From positions 1 through 64,000 of the forward strand of contig NZ_JBKFEY010000009.1 of NCBI RefSeq assembly GCF_046507575.1: DNA of 64,000 nucleotides, read 5' to 3'. The notes under the pieces were generated by a model. It did no database searches. It was not told where the DNA came from and saw only the letters and a program-made list of their open reading frames with translations. The first letter of the stretch is position 1. Every line of letters begins with the position of its first letter. The DNA comes from Pontitalea aquivivens. GTDB lineage: Bacteria > Pseudomonadota > Alphaproteobacteria > Rhodobacterales > Rhodobacteraceae. Position numbers and translations under genes: made by a program. Below are positions 32,749 to 41,594 of the stretch, in pieces.

Positions 32749-34920
32749 ATGGACGGAAACGATATGAAAGCAACGGGCAAATGCCCCGTCATGCACGGCG
32801 CGAACACCGCGTCGGGCACCTCGGTGATGGATTGGTGGCCCAATGCGCTGAACCTGGACATCCTGCATCAGCACGACACCAAGACCAACCCGCTGAACGG
32901 CTTCAACTATCGCGATGCGGTCAAGGATCTGGACGTGGCGGCGGTAAAGGCGGACCTGACCGCGCTGATGACCGACAGCCAGGATTGGTGGCCGGCGGAC
33001 TGGGGCCATTACGGCGGCCTGATGATCCGCATGGCCTGGCACGCGGCGGGGTCCTATCGCGTGGCCGATGGCCGTGGTGGCGCCGGCACCGGCAACCAGC
33101 GTTTCGCGCCGCTGAACAGCTGGCCGGACAACGCCAACCTTGACAAGGCCCGCCGCCTGCTGTGGCCGATCAAGAAGAAATACGGCAACAAGCTGTCCTG
33201 GGCCGACCTGATCGTCCTGGCCGGCAACGTGGCCTATGAATCGATGGGGCTGAAAACCTTTGGCTTCGCCTTTGGCCGCGAAGACATCTGGCACCCCGAA
33301 AAGGACGTCTACTGGGGTTCGGAAAAGGAATGGCTGGCGCCGTCCGACAGCCGTTACGAGAACGTCGAAGATCCCTCGACGATGGAAAACCCGCTTGCTG
33401 CCGTGCAGATGGGCCTGATCTACGTCAACCCCGAAGGCGTGAACGGCAACCCCGACCCGCTGAAGACCGCGCTGCAAGTGCGTGAAACCTTCGCCCGCAT
33501 GGCGATGAACGACGAGGAAACCGTGGCGCTGACCGCCGGTGGCCACACCGTCGGCAAGACCCACGGCAACGGCCGCGCCGAAAACCTGGGCGCCAGCCCC
33601 GAGGCGGCAGATGTGACCGAACAGGGCCTGGGCTGGAACAACCACACCAGCCGCGGCATCGGGCGCGACACCGTGACCAGCGGCATCGAAGGCGCCTGGA
33701 CCACCCATCCGACGAAATGGGACAACGGCTATTTCGACCTTCTGTTCAAATATGACTGGTGGCTTCAGAAATCGCCCGCCGGCGCCTGGCAGTGGGAACC
33801 GATCGGCATCACCGAGGAAGACATGCCGGTAGACGTGGAAGACCCGTCGATCCGCGTCAAGCCGATCATGACCGATGCCGACATGGCGATGCGTTTCGAC
33901 CCCGCCTATCGCAAGATCGCCGAGCGTTTCCGCGACGACCACGCCTATTTCAGCGAAGTTTTCGCCCGGGCCTGGTTCAAGCTGACCCACCGCGACATGG
34001 GGCCGAACAGCCGCTACATCGGGCCCGAAGCGCCCGGGGAAGTGCTGATCTGGCAAGACCCGGTACCCGCGGGCAACGCGTCCTATGACGTGGTGTCGCT
34101 CAAGACCAGGATCGCGGCGTCCGGCCTGTCGGTTGCCGACATGGTTGCCACCGCCTGGGATTCGGCGCGCACCTTCCGCGGGTCGGACTATCGCGGTGGG
34201 GCGAACGGTGCCCGTATCCGTCTGGCCCCGCAAAAGGACTGGGAAGGCAACGAACCGGCCCGTCTGGCGCGCGTTCTGTCGGTGCTGGAACCGATCGCGG
34301 CGGCAACCGGCGCCAGCCTGGCCGATGTCATCGTGCTGGCGGGCAACCATGGTGTGGAACAGGCGGCCAAGGCCGCGGGCTTCGACATCGAGGTGCCCTT
34401 CGCGCCGGGCCGCGGTGACGCGACCGACGAGATGACCGATGCCGACAGCTTCAAGTGGCTGGAGCCCGTCGCCGACGGCTTCCGCAACTGGCTGAAAAAG
34501 GACTATGTCGTCAGCCCCGAGGAACTGTTGCTGGATCGTGCGCAGCTGATGGGCCTGACCGCGAACGAAATGACCGTTCTGATGGGCGGCATGCGGGTGA
34601 TCGGCACCAACTTCGGCGGCACGGCGCATGGCGTGTTCACCGACCGCGTCGGCGCGCTGACCAACGACTTCTTCGTGACGCTGACCGACATGGGCTTCAA
34701 ATGGGTGCCCAAGGCCAACAATCTTTATGAGATCGTTGACCGTCAGTCGGGCGCGGCCAGGTTCACCGCGACCCGTGTGGATCTGGTGTTCGGCTCGAAC
34801 TCGATCCTGCGCTCCTATGCCGAAGTCTATGCCCAGGACGACAATGCCGAAAAGTTCGTGCAGGACTTTGTGGCGGCCTGGACCAAGGTGATGAACGCCG
34901 ACCGCTTCGATCTGGCATGA
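32749..34920 (+). CDS. katG: Catalase-peroxidase KatG
   Basis: 723 residues, normal length for KatG. Distal active site R94, W97 and H98 in LMIRMAWHAAGSYR, the covalent-adduct Tyr in the YVNPEGVNG segment (Met lies further on), and the proximal haem His in TAGGHTVGKTHGNGRAENLG. The C-terminal half repeats the fold without haem. GGAGGAAAAG precedes the ATG. It removes peroxide and has peroxidase activity in the cytoplasm. It is divergent from oxyR, and two downstream hairpins end the unit. Codon use is richer in AAG, AAC and GAA than in the flanking genes, as in highly expressed genes. Confidence 0.98.
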   Translation: MDGNDMKATGKCPVMHGANTASGTSVMDWWPNALNLDILHQHDTKTNPLNGFNYRDAVKDLDVAAVKADLTALMTDSQDWWPADWGHYGGLMIRMAWHAAGSYRVADGRGGAGTGNQRFAPLNSWPDNANLDKARRLLWPIKKKYGNKLSWADLIVLAGNVAYESMGLKTFGFAFGREDIWHPEKDVYWGSEKEWLAPSDSRYENVEDPSTMENPLAAVQMGLIYVNPEGVNGNPDPLKTALQVRETFARMAMNDEETVALTAGGHTVGKTHGNGRAENLGASPEAADVTEQGLGWNNHTSRGIGRDTVTSGIEGAWTTHPTKWDNGYFDLLFKYDWWLQKSPAGAWQWEPIGITEEDMPVDVEDPSIRVKPIMTDADMAMRFDPAYRKIAERFRDDHAYFSEVFARAWFKLTHRDMGPNSRYIGPEAPGEVLIWQDPVPAGNASYDVVSLKTRIAASGLSVADMVATAWDSARTFRGSDYRGGANGARIRLAPQKDWEGNEPARLARVLSVLEPIAAATGASLADVIVLAGNHGVEQAAKAAGFDIEVPFAPGRGDATDEMTDADSFKWLEPVADGFRNWLKKDYVVSPEELLLDRAQLMGLTANEMTVLMGGMRVIGTNFGGTAHGVFTDRVGALTNDFFVTLTDMGFKWVPKANNLYEIVDRQSGAARFTATRVDLVFGSNSILRSYAEVYAQDDNAEKFVQDFVAAWTKVMNADRFDLA

Positions 34921-34930
34921 TCCGACATTG

Positions 34931-34956
34931 CCCCCCGCGCCACGGCGTGCGGGGGG
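34931..34956 (+). terminator. Hairpin downstream of katG
   Basis: Perfect 8-bp stem CCCCCCGC/GCGGGGGG with a ten-base loop, beginning ten bases after the katG stop and followed by TAAA rather than a T-run. Probably a 3'-end stabiliser or weak terminator ahead of the stronger one at 34999. Confidence 0.6.
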
Positions 34957-34998
34957 TAAACCGATCCCCGGGGCCCGTGCGTGCGCGCATCCCGGCGT

Positions 34999-35027
34999 AA
35001 CCCCGGCCCGTTTCGGCCGGGGTTTTT
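34999..35027 (+). terminator. Rho-independent terminator of katG
   Basis: A stem of AACCCCGGCC with GGCCGGGGTT, loop GTTTC, running straight into TTTTT: a full intrinsic terminator about 80 bases after the katG stop. Confidence 0.92.
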
Positions 35028-35096
35028 CGTTGCGCCGCGACGGCACGATCAAAAAGCCCTGCCCTGCCCGCCCTGCCCTGCCCCAAGGCCGGACAA

Positions 35097-35126
35097 CAAA
35101 AAACCCGGCGGGGGAACCGCCGGGTT
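35097..35126 (-). terminator. Rho-independent terminator of the pcaIJF operon
   Basis: On the minus strand AACCCGGCGG, a TTCCC loop and CCGCCGGGTT are followed by a T-run (TTTTTTG). It stands 20 bases after the pcaF stop and ends the minus-strand operon, back to back with the katG terminator. Confidence 0.92.
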
Positions 35127-35146
35127 CGGATCATGTGCGCGCCGGA

Positions 35147-36346
35147 TCAGACGCGTTCCAGCGCGATGGCGATGCCCTGGCCCACGCCGATGCACATCGT
35201 CGACAGCGACCGCCGCCCGCCCGTCGCCGCCAGTTCCAGCGCCGCGGTGCCGGTGATCCGCACCCCCGACATGCCCAAGGGGTGGCCAAGCGCGATGGCG
35301 CCGCCATTGGGGTTCACGCGCGGGTCATCGTCGGCGATGCCCAGCTGGCGCAGCGTGGCGATGCCCTGGGCGGCAAAAGCCTCGTTCAGCTCGATCACGT
35401 CGAAATCGGACTGCGCCAGCCCCAGCCGCGCCATCAGCTTCTGGCTGGCCGGCGCCGGGCCGATGCCCATGATCCGCGGCGGCACGCCCGCCGTGGCCCC
35501 GCCCAGCACACGCGCGATGGGGGTCAGGCCATGCGCCCTGGCCGCCGCGGCCGAGGCCAGGATCAGCGCCGCCGCACCATCGTTCACACCGCTGGCATTG
35601 CCCGCCGTGACCGAGCCATTGGCGAACAACGGCTTCAGTTTCGCAAGCGCCTCGGGCGTGGTGGCGCGGGGGTGTTCGTCGCGGTCCACGACCAGCGCGT
35701 CGCCCTTGCGCTGCGGGATGGTGACGGGGATGATTTCCGCCGCCAGCCGCCCGTTGGCCTGCGCCGCGGCGGCCTTCGCCTGGCTGGCCAGCGCCATGGC
35801 ATCCTGCGCGGCGCGGCCGATGCCGTAATCATCCGCCACGTTCTGCCCGGTCTGAGGCATGGAATCGGTCCCATAGGCGGCATGCATCGCCGGGTTCACG
35901 AAGCGCCAGCCAATGGTGGTGTCATAAACCGCATTGTCGCGCGAAAAGGCGCTGGCCGCCTTGGGCATGACAAAGGGCGCCCGGCTCATGCTTTCGACGC
36001 CACCGGCGATCATCAGATCGGCCTGGCCCGCGGCAATCGCGCGCGCGGCCATCAGCACCGCATCCATGCCCGACCCGCACAGCCGGTTCACGGTGGTCCC
36101 CGTCACCCCCACCGGCAGCCCCGCCAGCAGAACCGACATGCGCGCGACGTTGCGGTTATCCTCGCCCGCCTGGTTGGCACAGCCATAGATCACATCGTCC
36201 ACCGCCGCCCAGTCGACGCCCGCATTGCGCGCGATCAGCGCGCGCAGCGGCACCGCGCCCAGATCATCGGGGCGCACCGCCGACAGGCTGCCGCCATAGC
36301 GGCCAATGGGCGTGCGGATGTAATCGCAGATGAAAACCTCGGTCAT
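35147..36346 (-). CDS. pcaF: 3-oxoadipyl-CoA thiolase (PcaF)
   Basis: 399 residues. Thiolase active site complete: nucleophile C90 in VNRLCGSGMDAVL, His in GGAIALGHPLGMSG and Cys in STMCIGVGQGIAIALE near the C-terminus. The N-terminus with GEDNRNVARMSVLLAGLP is typical of PcaF. It cleaves 3-oxoadipyl-CoA to succinyl-CoA and acetyl-CoA, the last step of the beta-ketoadipate pathway. Directly follows pcaIJ with a one-base gap, which separates it from general acetoacetyl-CoA thiolases. The terminator at 35097 closes the operon. Confidence 0.95.
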   Translation of the reverse strand: MTEVFICDYIRTPIGRYGGSLSAVRPDDLGAVPLRALIARNAGVDWAAVDDVIYGCANQAGEDNRNVARMSVLLAGLPVGVTGTTVNRLCGSGMDAVLMAARAIAAGQADLMIAGGVESMSRAPFVMPKAASAFSRDNAVYDTTIGWRFVNPAMHAAYGTDSMPQTGQNVADDYGIGRAAQDAMALASQAKAAAAQANGRLAAEIIPVTIPQRKGDALVVDRDEHPRATTPEALAKLKPLFANGSVTAGNASGVNDGAAALILASAAAARAHGLTPIARVLGGATAGVPPRIMGIGPAPASQKLMARLGLAQSDFDVIELNEAFAAQGIATLRQLGIADDDPRVNPNGGAIALGHPLGMSGVRITGTAALELAATGGRRSLSTMCIGVGQGIAIALERV

Positions 36347-36347
36347 G

Positions 36348-37019
36348 TCACAGCCCCGGAACGATAAGATCGGCGACCGGGCCGGGCGTCAGCAGATCCG
36401 CCCCGGTCAGGGATTGCAATTCGTCGAATGACAGGCCGGGCAGCTTTTCGCGCAGCACGAACCGCCCGCCTTCGATGTCGATCACCGCAAGGCTGGAATA
36501 GATCCGCGTGACACAACCCACCCCGGTCAGCGGCAGGGTGCAGCGGCGCAGCAGTTTCGGCTTGCCATCCTTGGTGACATGGTCGGTCATCACCGCCACG
36601 CGCCTGGCACCATGCACCAGATCCATCGCGCCGCCCACCGCCGGAACCCCGCGCGGGCCCGTGGACCAATTCGCCAGATCGCCGTTCTCGGCCACCTCAT
36701 AGGCGCCCAGGATCGCCACATCCAGATGCCCGCCGCGCACCATGGCGAAGCTGTCGGCATGGTGGAAAAAGGCCGTGCCGGGCTTGATCGTCACGGCCTT
36801 CTTGCCGGCATTGATCAGGTCCCAGTCCTCGGCGCCCGGGGCCGGCGCCTCGCCAAAGCCAAGGATGCCGTTTTCGGTATGAAAGATCGCCTCGCGGCCC
36901 GGCGGCTGAAAGCGCGCCACCATTTCGGGAAAGCCGATGCCAAGGTTGACATAGGCGCCATCGGCAATGTCCTGCGCCGCGCGCCAGGCCATTTGCGTGG
37001 GGGTCAGTTTCACGGTCAT
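36348..37019 (-). CDS. pcaJ: 3-oxoadipate CoA-transferase subunit B (PcaJ)
   Basis: 223 residues from the ATG at 37019, which overlaps the pcaI stop by four bases; the open frame reaches further upstream but only inside pcaI. The class I CoA-transferase beta subunit is clear: AYVNLGIGFPEMVARF, then HTENGILGFG with the catalytic Glu that forms the acyl-CoA thioester, and GGAMDLVHGARRVAVMTDH. With PcaI it moves CoA from succinyl-CoA to 3-oxoadipate. An acetoacetate transferase is the alternative family, ruled down by pcaF and pcaR next door. Confidence 0.94.
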   Translation of the reverse strand: MTVKLTPTQMAWRAAQDIADGAYVNLGIGFPEMVARFQPPGREAIFHTENGILGFGEAPAPGAEDWDLINAGKKAVTIKPGTAFFHHADSFAMVRGGHLDVAILGAYEVAENGDLANWSTGPRGVPAVGGAMDLVHGARRVAVMTDHVTKDGKPKLLRRCTLPLTGVGCVTRIYSSLAVIDIEGGRFVLREKLPGLSFDELQSLTGADLLTPGPVADLIVPGL

Positions 37020-37750
37020 TGCGCCACCTTCGGATAGACCGCGCGGGCGCGGTTCAGGTCTTCTTCCTGCGCGGGGTCGGGCACCTCGACCAGGGCTTGC
37101 ACGAAGATGCCGGGGGTCACCACGGCTTCGGGGTCGATTGTGCCGGGGTCGACGATGCGCGACACCTGCACCACCGCATGCGCCGCCGCCATGCACATCA
37201 GCGGGCCAAAGTTGCGCGCCGCCATGCGATAGGTCAGGTTGCCCAGCCGGTCGCCCAAATGCGCCTTGACCAGCGCCACATCGGCCTTCAGCCAACGTTC
37301 CTGCACATAGGACCGGCCGTCGAATTCCGCCACCGGCTTGCCCGCCGCCAGATCGGTGCCATAGCTGGTAGGCGTGTAGAAGGCCGGTATCCCCGCCCCG
37401 CCCGCGCGGATGCGTTCGGCCAGCGTGCCCTGCGGCACCAGTTCCAGTTCGATCTTGCCCGCCTGATACAGTTCGGTGAACACCACCGGATCGGCGGAAC
37501 GCGGGAAGGAACAGATCAGCTTGCGCACCATCCCCGCCTCGATCAGCGCGGCAAGGCCGACATGGCCGTTGCCCGCGTTGTTGTTCACCACCGTCAGATC
37601 GCGCGGGTGGCCGGTGGCCAGATAGCGATCAATCAGCGCATGGATCAGCTCGATCGGCGCGCCCGATCCGCCGAAGCCGCCGATCATCACGGTCATGCCA
37701 TCCTGGATCCCCGCCACCGCCGCGGCAAGATCCGGCACAGTCTTGTCCAT
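37016..37750 (-). CDS. pcaI: 3-oxoadipate CoA-transferase subunit A (PcaI)
   Basis: 244 residues from the ATG at 37750 (AGGAT five bases upstream). The alpha-subunit signature is GMTVMIGGFGGSGAPIELIH, with VVNNNAGNGHVGLAALI and GKPVAEFDGRSYVQE. First gene of pcaIJF, coupled to pcaJ by an ATGA overlap. The promoter region between it and pcaR carries a long inverted repeat, so the operon is probably activated by PcaR with beta-ketoadipate. Confidence 0.94.
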   Translation of the reverse strand: MDKTVPDLAAAVAGIQDGMTVMIGGFGGSGAPIELIHALIDRYLATGHPRDLTVVNNNAGNGHVGLAALIEAGMVRKLICSFPRSADPVVFTELYQAGKIELELVPQGTLAERIRAGGAGIPAFYTPTSYGTDLAAGKPVAEFDGRSYVQERWLKADVALVKAHLGDRLGNLTYRMAARNFGPLMCMAAAHAVVQVSRIVDPGTIDPEAVVTPGIFVQALVEVPDPAQEEDLNRARAVYPKVAQ

Positions 37751-37826
37751 CTGCAATCCTCCTGTCGGCCCGGTTGGCGGCCGCAGCTTGGGGATAGGTG
37801 CACGGTGCCGTTGCGTCCAGCCAAAA

Positions 37827-37861
37827 TGTGCGATATGGTACCTTTGTTCACATATCGCACA
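37827..37861. promoter_or_regulatory. PcaR-type operator: 11-bp perfect inverted repeat
   Basis: TGTGCGATATG (37827-37837) and CATATCGCACA (37851-37861) are exact reverse complements with a 13-base spacer, in the 124-base gap between pcaI and the IclR gene. The arm contains the GCGAT core seen in published PcaR and PobR-family sites such as GTTCGATAATCGCAC of Pseudomonas putida. The right arm ends 13 bases before the pcaR start, so autoregulation is likely as well. Confidence 0.8.
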
Positions 37862-37874
37862 AATCCGGGGGGCC

Positions 37875-38633
37875 ATGATCACCGAACGCGACATCATGGG
37901 GGGGCTGGCCAAGGGGCTGGCGGTGATTGAAACCTTCACTGCCGACCGCCCCCGCCAATCGATTGCCGAGGTCGCCGCCGCATCCGGGCTGGACCGCGCC
38001 ACGGCACGGCGCTGCCTGCTGACGCTGGCCCATCACGGCTATGCCGATTACGACGGCAAGTTCTTTACGCTGACCCCGCGGGTGCTGCGGCTGGGCACGG
38101 CATGTCTGGCTACGATGCCGCTGCCGCAGATCGTACAGCCGTTGCTGGATGACCTGTCCGACCGGATCGGGCAAAGTTCATCGGTCTCGATCCTGGATGG
38201 CGCGGAAATCGTCTATGTCGCGCGGGCGGCGCAGCGGCGGGTGATGTCGATCAACCTGATGCCCGGATCGCGGCTGCCCGCGCATTGCACATCGATGGGC
38301 CGGGTGCTGCTGGCCGCCCTGCCCGAGCAGGCGGTGCGCGATCTGCTGGCGGCCCATCCGCCCGGGGCACGCACCCCGCGCACCCGCACCGACCCCGATC
38401 AGATCCTGGCCGAAATCGCCCGCGTCCGCGCCCGGGGCTTTGCCGTGATCGATCAAGAGGTTGAGACCGGCCTGTGTTCCATCGCCGTGCCCATCACCAA
38501 CGCGCGCGGCCAGGTGGTGGCGGCGCTGAACGTCGGCGTGTCGGCCTTTACCATGCCCGCCGCCGATCTGCAGGCCGCCTTCCTGGCGCAGATGCAGGAC
38601 GTGCAGGCCCGGCTTGCGGGGATGTTGCGCTAG
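37875..38633 (+). CDS. pcaR: IclR-family regulator of pca genes (PcaR-like)
   Basis: 252 residues from the ATG at 37875 (GGGGGG directly upstream). N-terminal winged helix (GGLAKGLAVIETFTADRPRQ, IAEVAAASGLDRATARRCLL) and a C-terminal effector domain with GQSSSVSILDGAEIVYVARA, HCTSMGRVLLAALPE and DQEVETGLCSIAVPI. All are typical of the PcaR/PcaU/PobR branch of IclR. It is divergent from pcaIJF across a perfect operator. Beta-ketoadipate as effector is inferred from P. putida PcaR. Confidence 0.9.
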   Translation: MITERDIMGGLAKGLAVIETFTADRPRQSIAEVAAASGLDRATARRCLLTLAHHGYADYDGKFFTLTPRVLRLGTACLATMPLPQIVQPLLDDLSDRIGQSSSVSILDGAEIVYVARAAQRRVMSINLMPGSRLPAHCTSMGRVLLAALPEQAVRDLLAAHPPGARTPRTRTDPDQILAEIARVRARGFAVIDQEVETGLCSIAVPITNARGQVVAALNVGVSAFTMPAADLQAAFLAQMQDVQARLAGMLR

Positions 38634-38707
38634 GGGCCCAGATCGGGCTTGCGTTGCGCGCCACAAGCCGGGACAACGGGCCAGAGGGATTTCGGTCGGG
38701 GATCGCG

Positions 38708-39907
38708 ATGGCAACGCTTCAGGCGCAGGCAGCGGGCAGAACGACATGGCTGGTTCTGATGGGGATCAGCCTGTGCCACATGCTGAACGATGTGATGCAG
38801 TCGCTGCTGGCGGCCATCTATCCGCTGCTGCGCGCGGAATTCGCGCTGGATTTCTGGCAGATCGGCCTGATGACCTTTGCCTTTCAGGTCACCGCATCGC
38901 TGTTGCAGCCGGTGGTGGGGCTGGTCACCGACCGGCATCCGCAGCCGATGTCGCTGCCGGTGGGCATGGCGATGTCGCTGGGGGGGCTGGTGCTGCTGGC
39001 CACGGCCGACAGCTATGCGCTGCTGCTGGCCGGGGCGATGATGATCGGGCTTGGGTCCGCCATCTTCCACCCCGAGGCGTCGCGCGTGGCGCGCATGGCA
39101 TCGGGCGGGCGGTTCGGCACGGCGCAGTCGCTGTTTCAGGTGGGCGGCAATTTCGGCACCGCCATCGGCCCGCTGCTGGCGGCCTTCATCGTGGTGCCGC
39201 TGGGCCGGCCCAGCATCGCGTGGTTTTCGATCATGGCGCTGGTGGGCATCGTGGTGCTGTCGCAGGTGGGGGCCTGGTATGGCCGCTGGACGCGGGTCAA
39301 TGCCGGACGCACGGGCGCATCGCGCACCCTGCCGCTGCCACGCCGGCGGGTGATTGGCGCGATCACGGTGCTGGCGCTGCTGGTCTTTTCCAAGAACATC
39401 TATACCGCCAGTATTTCCAGCTATTACACCTTCTTCCTGATCGAACGGTTTGGCCTGACCACCCAGCAATCACAGATGATGCTGTTCCTGTTCCTGGGCG
39501 CGATGGCGGCGGGCGTGATGCTGGGCGGCCCGCTGGGGGATCGGTTCGGCACACTGGGGGTGATCTGGTTTTCCATCCTGGGCGTTCTGCCCTTTACCCT
39601 GTTGCTGCCGCATGCCGATCTGTTCTGGACGGGGATTCTGTCGGTGGTGATCGGGGTAATCCTGTCCTCGGCCTTCCCGGCGATCGTGGTCTTTGCGCAG
39701 GAACTGGTGCCCGGGCGGGTGGGGCTGATCGCGGGGATCTTCTTTGGCTTTGCCTTTGGCATGGGCGGGATCGCCGCCGCGGTGCTGGGGGTTCTGGCCG
39801 ACCTGCGCGGCATCGGCTTTGTCTATGCGCTCTGCGCCTGGATGCCCGCGCTTGGCCTGCTGACCATCCTGTTGCCCCGCCGGCGCGAAATGATGGGCGC
39901 CTTCTGA
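38708..39907 (+). CDS. MFS transporter, fosmidomycin-resistance (Fsr)-like
   Basis: 399 residues from the ATG at 38708; longer open frames upstream run through the pcaR end. Twelve membrane helices. MGISLCHMLNDVMQSLLAAI near the start and GLGSAIFHPEASRVARMASG are the Fsr-group signatures, with the MFS A-motif VTDRHPQPM. Such proteins are exporters of fosmidomycin and other small anions. It is 74 bases after pcaR on the same strand and may be co-transcribed; export or import of an aromatic acid is possible but unproven. Confidence 0.86.
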   Translation: MATLQAQAAGRTTWLVLMGISLCHMLNDVMQSLLAAIYPLLRAEFALDFWQIGLMTFAFQVTASLLQPVVGLVTDRHPQPMSLPVGMAMSLGGLVLLATADSYALLLAGAMMIGLGSAIFHPEASRVARMASGGRFGTAQSLFQVGGNFGTAIGPLLAAFIVVPLGRPSIAWFSIMALVGIVVLSQVGAWYGRWTRVNAGRTGASRTLPLPRRRVIGAITVLALLVFSKNIYTASISSYYTFFLIERFGLTTQQSQMMLFLFLGAMAAGVMLGGPLGDRFGTLGVIWFSILGVLPFTLLLPHADLFWTGILSVVIGVILSSAFPAIVVFAQELVPGRVGLIAGIFFGFAFGMGGIAAAVLGVLADLRGIGFVYALCAWMPALGLLTILLPRRREMMGAF

Positions 39908-39915
39908 TCCACGGA

Positions 39916-40710
39916 TCAGGCGGGGGCCGGCCGCAGTTCCTTCAGGATTTCCGCCGCCATCCGGCGCAGCGGCGTCAGGCTGGTTTCAATCGCCTTCGAT
40001 GTGCTCATGGCGCTGGCGATCCAGATGATGGAAATACAGCCCAGCACCGCCCCGTCGCGCAGGATCGGCACCGCGATGGATGCCGTATGGGGCCGGAATT
40101 CCGCCCCGTCGCGGATGGCAAAACCCTTTTGCACCACATCGTGCAGCAAATGGTTCAGGCGGTCGGGGTCCAGAAACGGCAGATCCGCGGGTTCGCCCAG
40201 CCTGCGCACATGTTCCAGGATGATGTCGCGTTCACCAGGGCTGCAATGCGCCAGATAGGCCCGCCCCGCCGAAGACCGCAGCATCGGCAGCCGGTATCCG
40301 GTCATGCCCCGATCAATCGACAGGGGCGACCGGGCATGGGTGGTTTCCTGAATCACCATCGCGGCGTTTTCATGCACCGTCAGGTCCAGCGGCCACAACA
40401 GCTTCAGCGAATGGCGCGCAAAGATCGGCCCGGCCACCTGACAGATCTGCGAGGTGATCGCCGACCCATCCCCCAGCGCCGCCGCTAGCCGCGTCACCCG
40501 GACGCGGTTGGAACTGGCGGAAAAGGCGACGTAGCCTTCTTCCTCCAGCGTTTCCAGCAGGCGATAGACGGTGGGGCGCGCCAGGCCAAGCGCCTGGGCG
40601 ATTTCCGACGGGCGCGATTCACCCATCGCATTCACATGGCGCAGAATGGCAAGACCGCGCGCAAGGGCGCGCACGGTCTCTTTGCGGGGCGGATCGGGGG
40701 CGTCGGTCAT
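39916..40710 (-). CDS. IclR-family regulator of the adjoining aromatic operon
   Basis: 264 residues. HTH part: ETVRALARGLAILRHVNAMG and PSEIAQALGLARPTVYRLLE; effector part: SPLSIDRGMTGYRLPMLRSS and GRAYLAHCSPGERD. It lies 38 bases after the FAH-family gene on the same strand, so it is likely the last gene of the TRAP/dioxygenase operon and regulates it. The MhpR-type layout, where an IclR protein controls 3-hydroxyphenylpropionate-like catabolism, fits. A repeated palindrome at 44180 and 47179 is a possible target. Confidence 0.9.
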   Translation of the reverse strand: MTDAPDPPRKETVRALARGLAILRHVNAMGESRPSEIAQALGLARPTVYRLLETLEEEGYVAFSASSNRVRVTRLAAALGDGSAITSQICQVAGPIFARHSLKLLWPLDLTVHENAAMVIQETTHARSPLSIDRGMTGYRLPMLRSSAGRAYLAHCSPGERDIILEHVRRLGEPADLPFLDPDRLNHLLHDVVQKGFAIRDGAEFRPHTASIAVPILRDGAVLGCISIIWIASAMSTSKAIETSLTPLRRMAAEILKELRPAPA

Positions 40711-40748
40711 TGTGCCAGAATGTCACGGCCCGCCGGGGGGCGAAAGGG

Positions 40749-41591
40749 TCAGGCCTCGGCCTTGACCGGGTTCGACAGCGTGCCGATGCCGGAAATCTCA
40801 ACCTCGCAGACATCGCCATCGCGCATCCACAGCGGCGGGTTGCGCCGCGCACCCACACCACCCGGCGTGCCCGACACGATCACGTCCCCCGGCAGCAGCG
40901 GCAGGATGGTCGAGCAATAGGCGATCAGCCGCGGGATCGCGGTGATCAGCAGATCGACCCCGGTATCCTGCACCACCTGCCCATTCAGGCGGGTCTGCAG
41001 ATGCAGTTTCGTCGGATCGGGGATTTCATCGGCCGTCACCATCCAGGGACCAAAGGCACCCGTCGCAGCAAAGGTCTTGCCCGGCATGAACTGATGCGTG
41101 TATTTTTGCCAATCGCGGACGGATGCGTCGTTATAGCAGGCATAGCCCGCGACATGATCCAGCGCCTCGGCCTCGGGAATGCGGCGGCCTTCCTTGCCGA
41201 TGATCACGGCCAGCTCGCCCTCGTAATCGAATTCATCCGATTCCAGGGGCTTGATCAGCGCCGCGCCATGGCCGATCTGGCTTCCGGCGTAGCGGGCGAA
41301 CAGCACCGGGTTCGTGGTCTCGGTCCGGCCGGTTTCCTGCACATGCGCGTGATAGTTCAGCCCCACGCAGATGATCTTGTCGGGGTTCGGGATCACGGGC
41401 GCATGGTCCACCGCGTCAAAGGCGTAATCGGCGGGTTCACCCGCCAGCGCAGCGGCGCGGCCCATGTCGCCTGCGGCCAGGAAATCGCGCAAGGTGACCT
41501 CGGGCAGGCGCTTGCCCAGATCGACGATACCGGCGTCGGTCACAAGGCCATAGCTGGCGCGGCCGTCTTTGGAAAAGGAACAAAGTTTCAT
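40749..41591 (-). CDS. Fumarylacetoacetate hydrolase (FAH)-family protein
   Basis: 280 residues. Metal site visible: KIICVGLNYHAHVQETGR, DYEGELAVIIGKEGRR with the E-x-E ligands, and ACYNDASVRDWQ. The C-terminal GDVIVSGTPGGVGARRNPP is standard for the acylpyruvate hydrolase branch. These enzymes hydrolyse a C-C bond next to a carbonyl. It follows the hydroxylase gene by three bases, in a cluster that makes an extradiol ring-cleavage product but has no MhpC-type hydrolase, so it is the best candidate to cleave or further process that product. Exact substrate is unknown. Confidence 0.88.
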   Translation of the reverse strand: MKLCSFSKDGRASYGLVTDAGIVDLGKRLPEVTLRDFLAAGDMGRAAALAGEPADYAFDAVDHAPVIPNPDKIICVGLNYHAHVQETGRTETTNPVLFARYAGSQIGHGAALIKPLESDEFDYEGELAVIIGKEGRRIPEAEALDHVAGYACYNDASVRDWQKYTHQFMPGKTFAATGAFGPWMVTADEIPDPTKLHLQTRLNGQVVQDTGVDLLITAIPRLIAYCSTILPLLPGDVIVSGTPGGVGARRNPPLWMRDGDVCEVEISGIGTLSNPVKAEA

Positions 41592-41594
41592 GGG

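Noticed and set aside
32635..35052. 805-codon open frame on the minus strand
   Set aside because: Antisense to katG; no ribosome site or domain, and it crosses both katG terminators.
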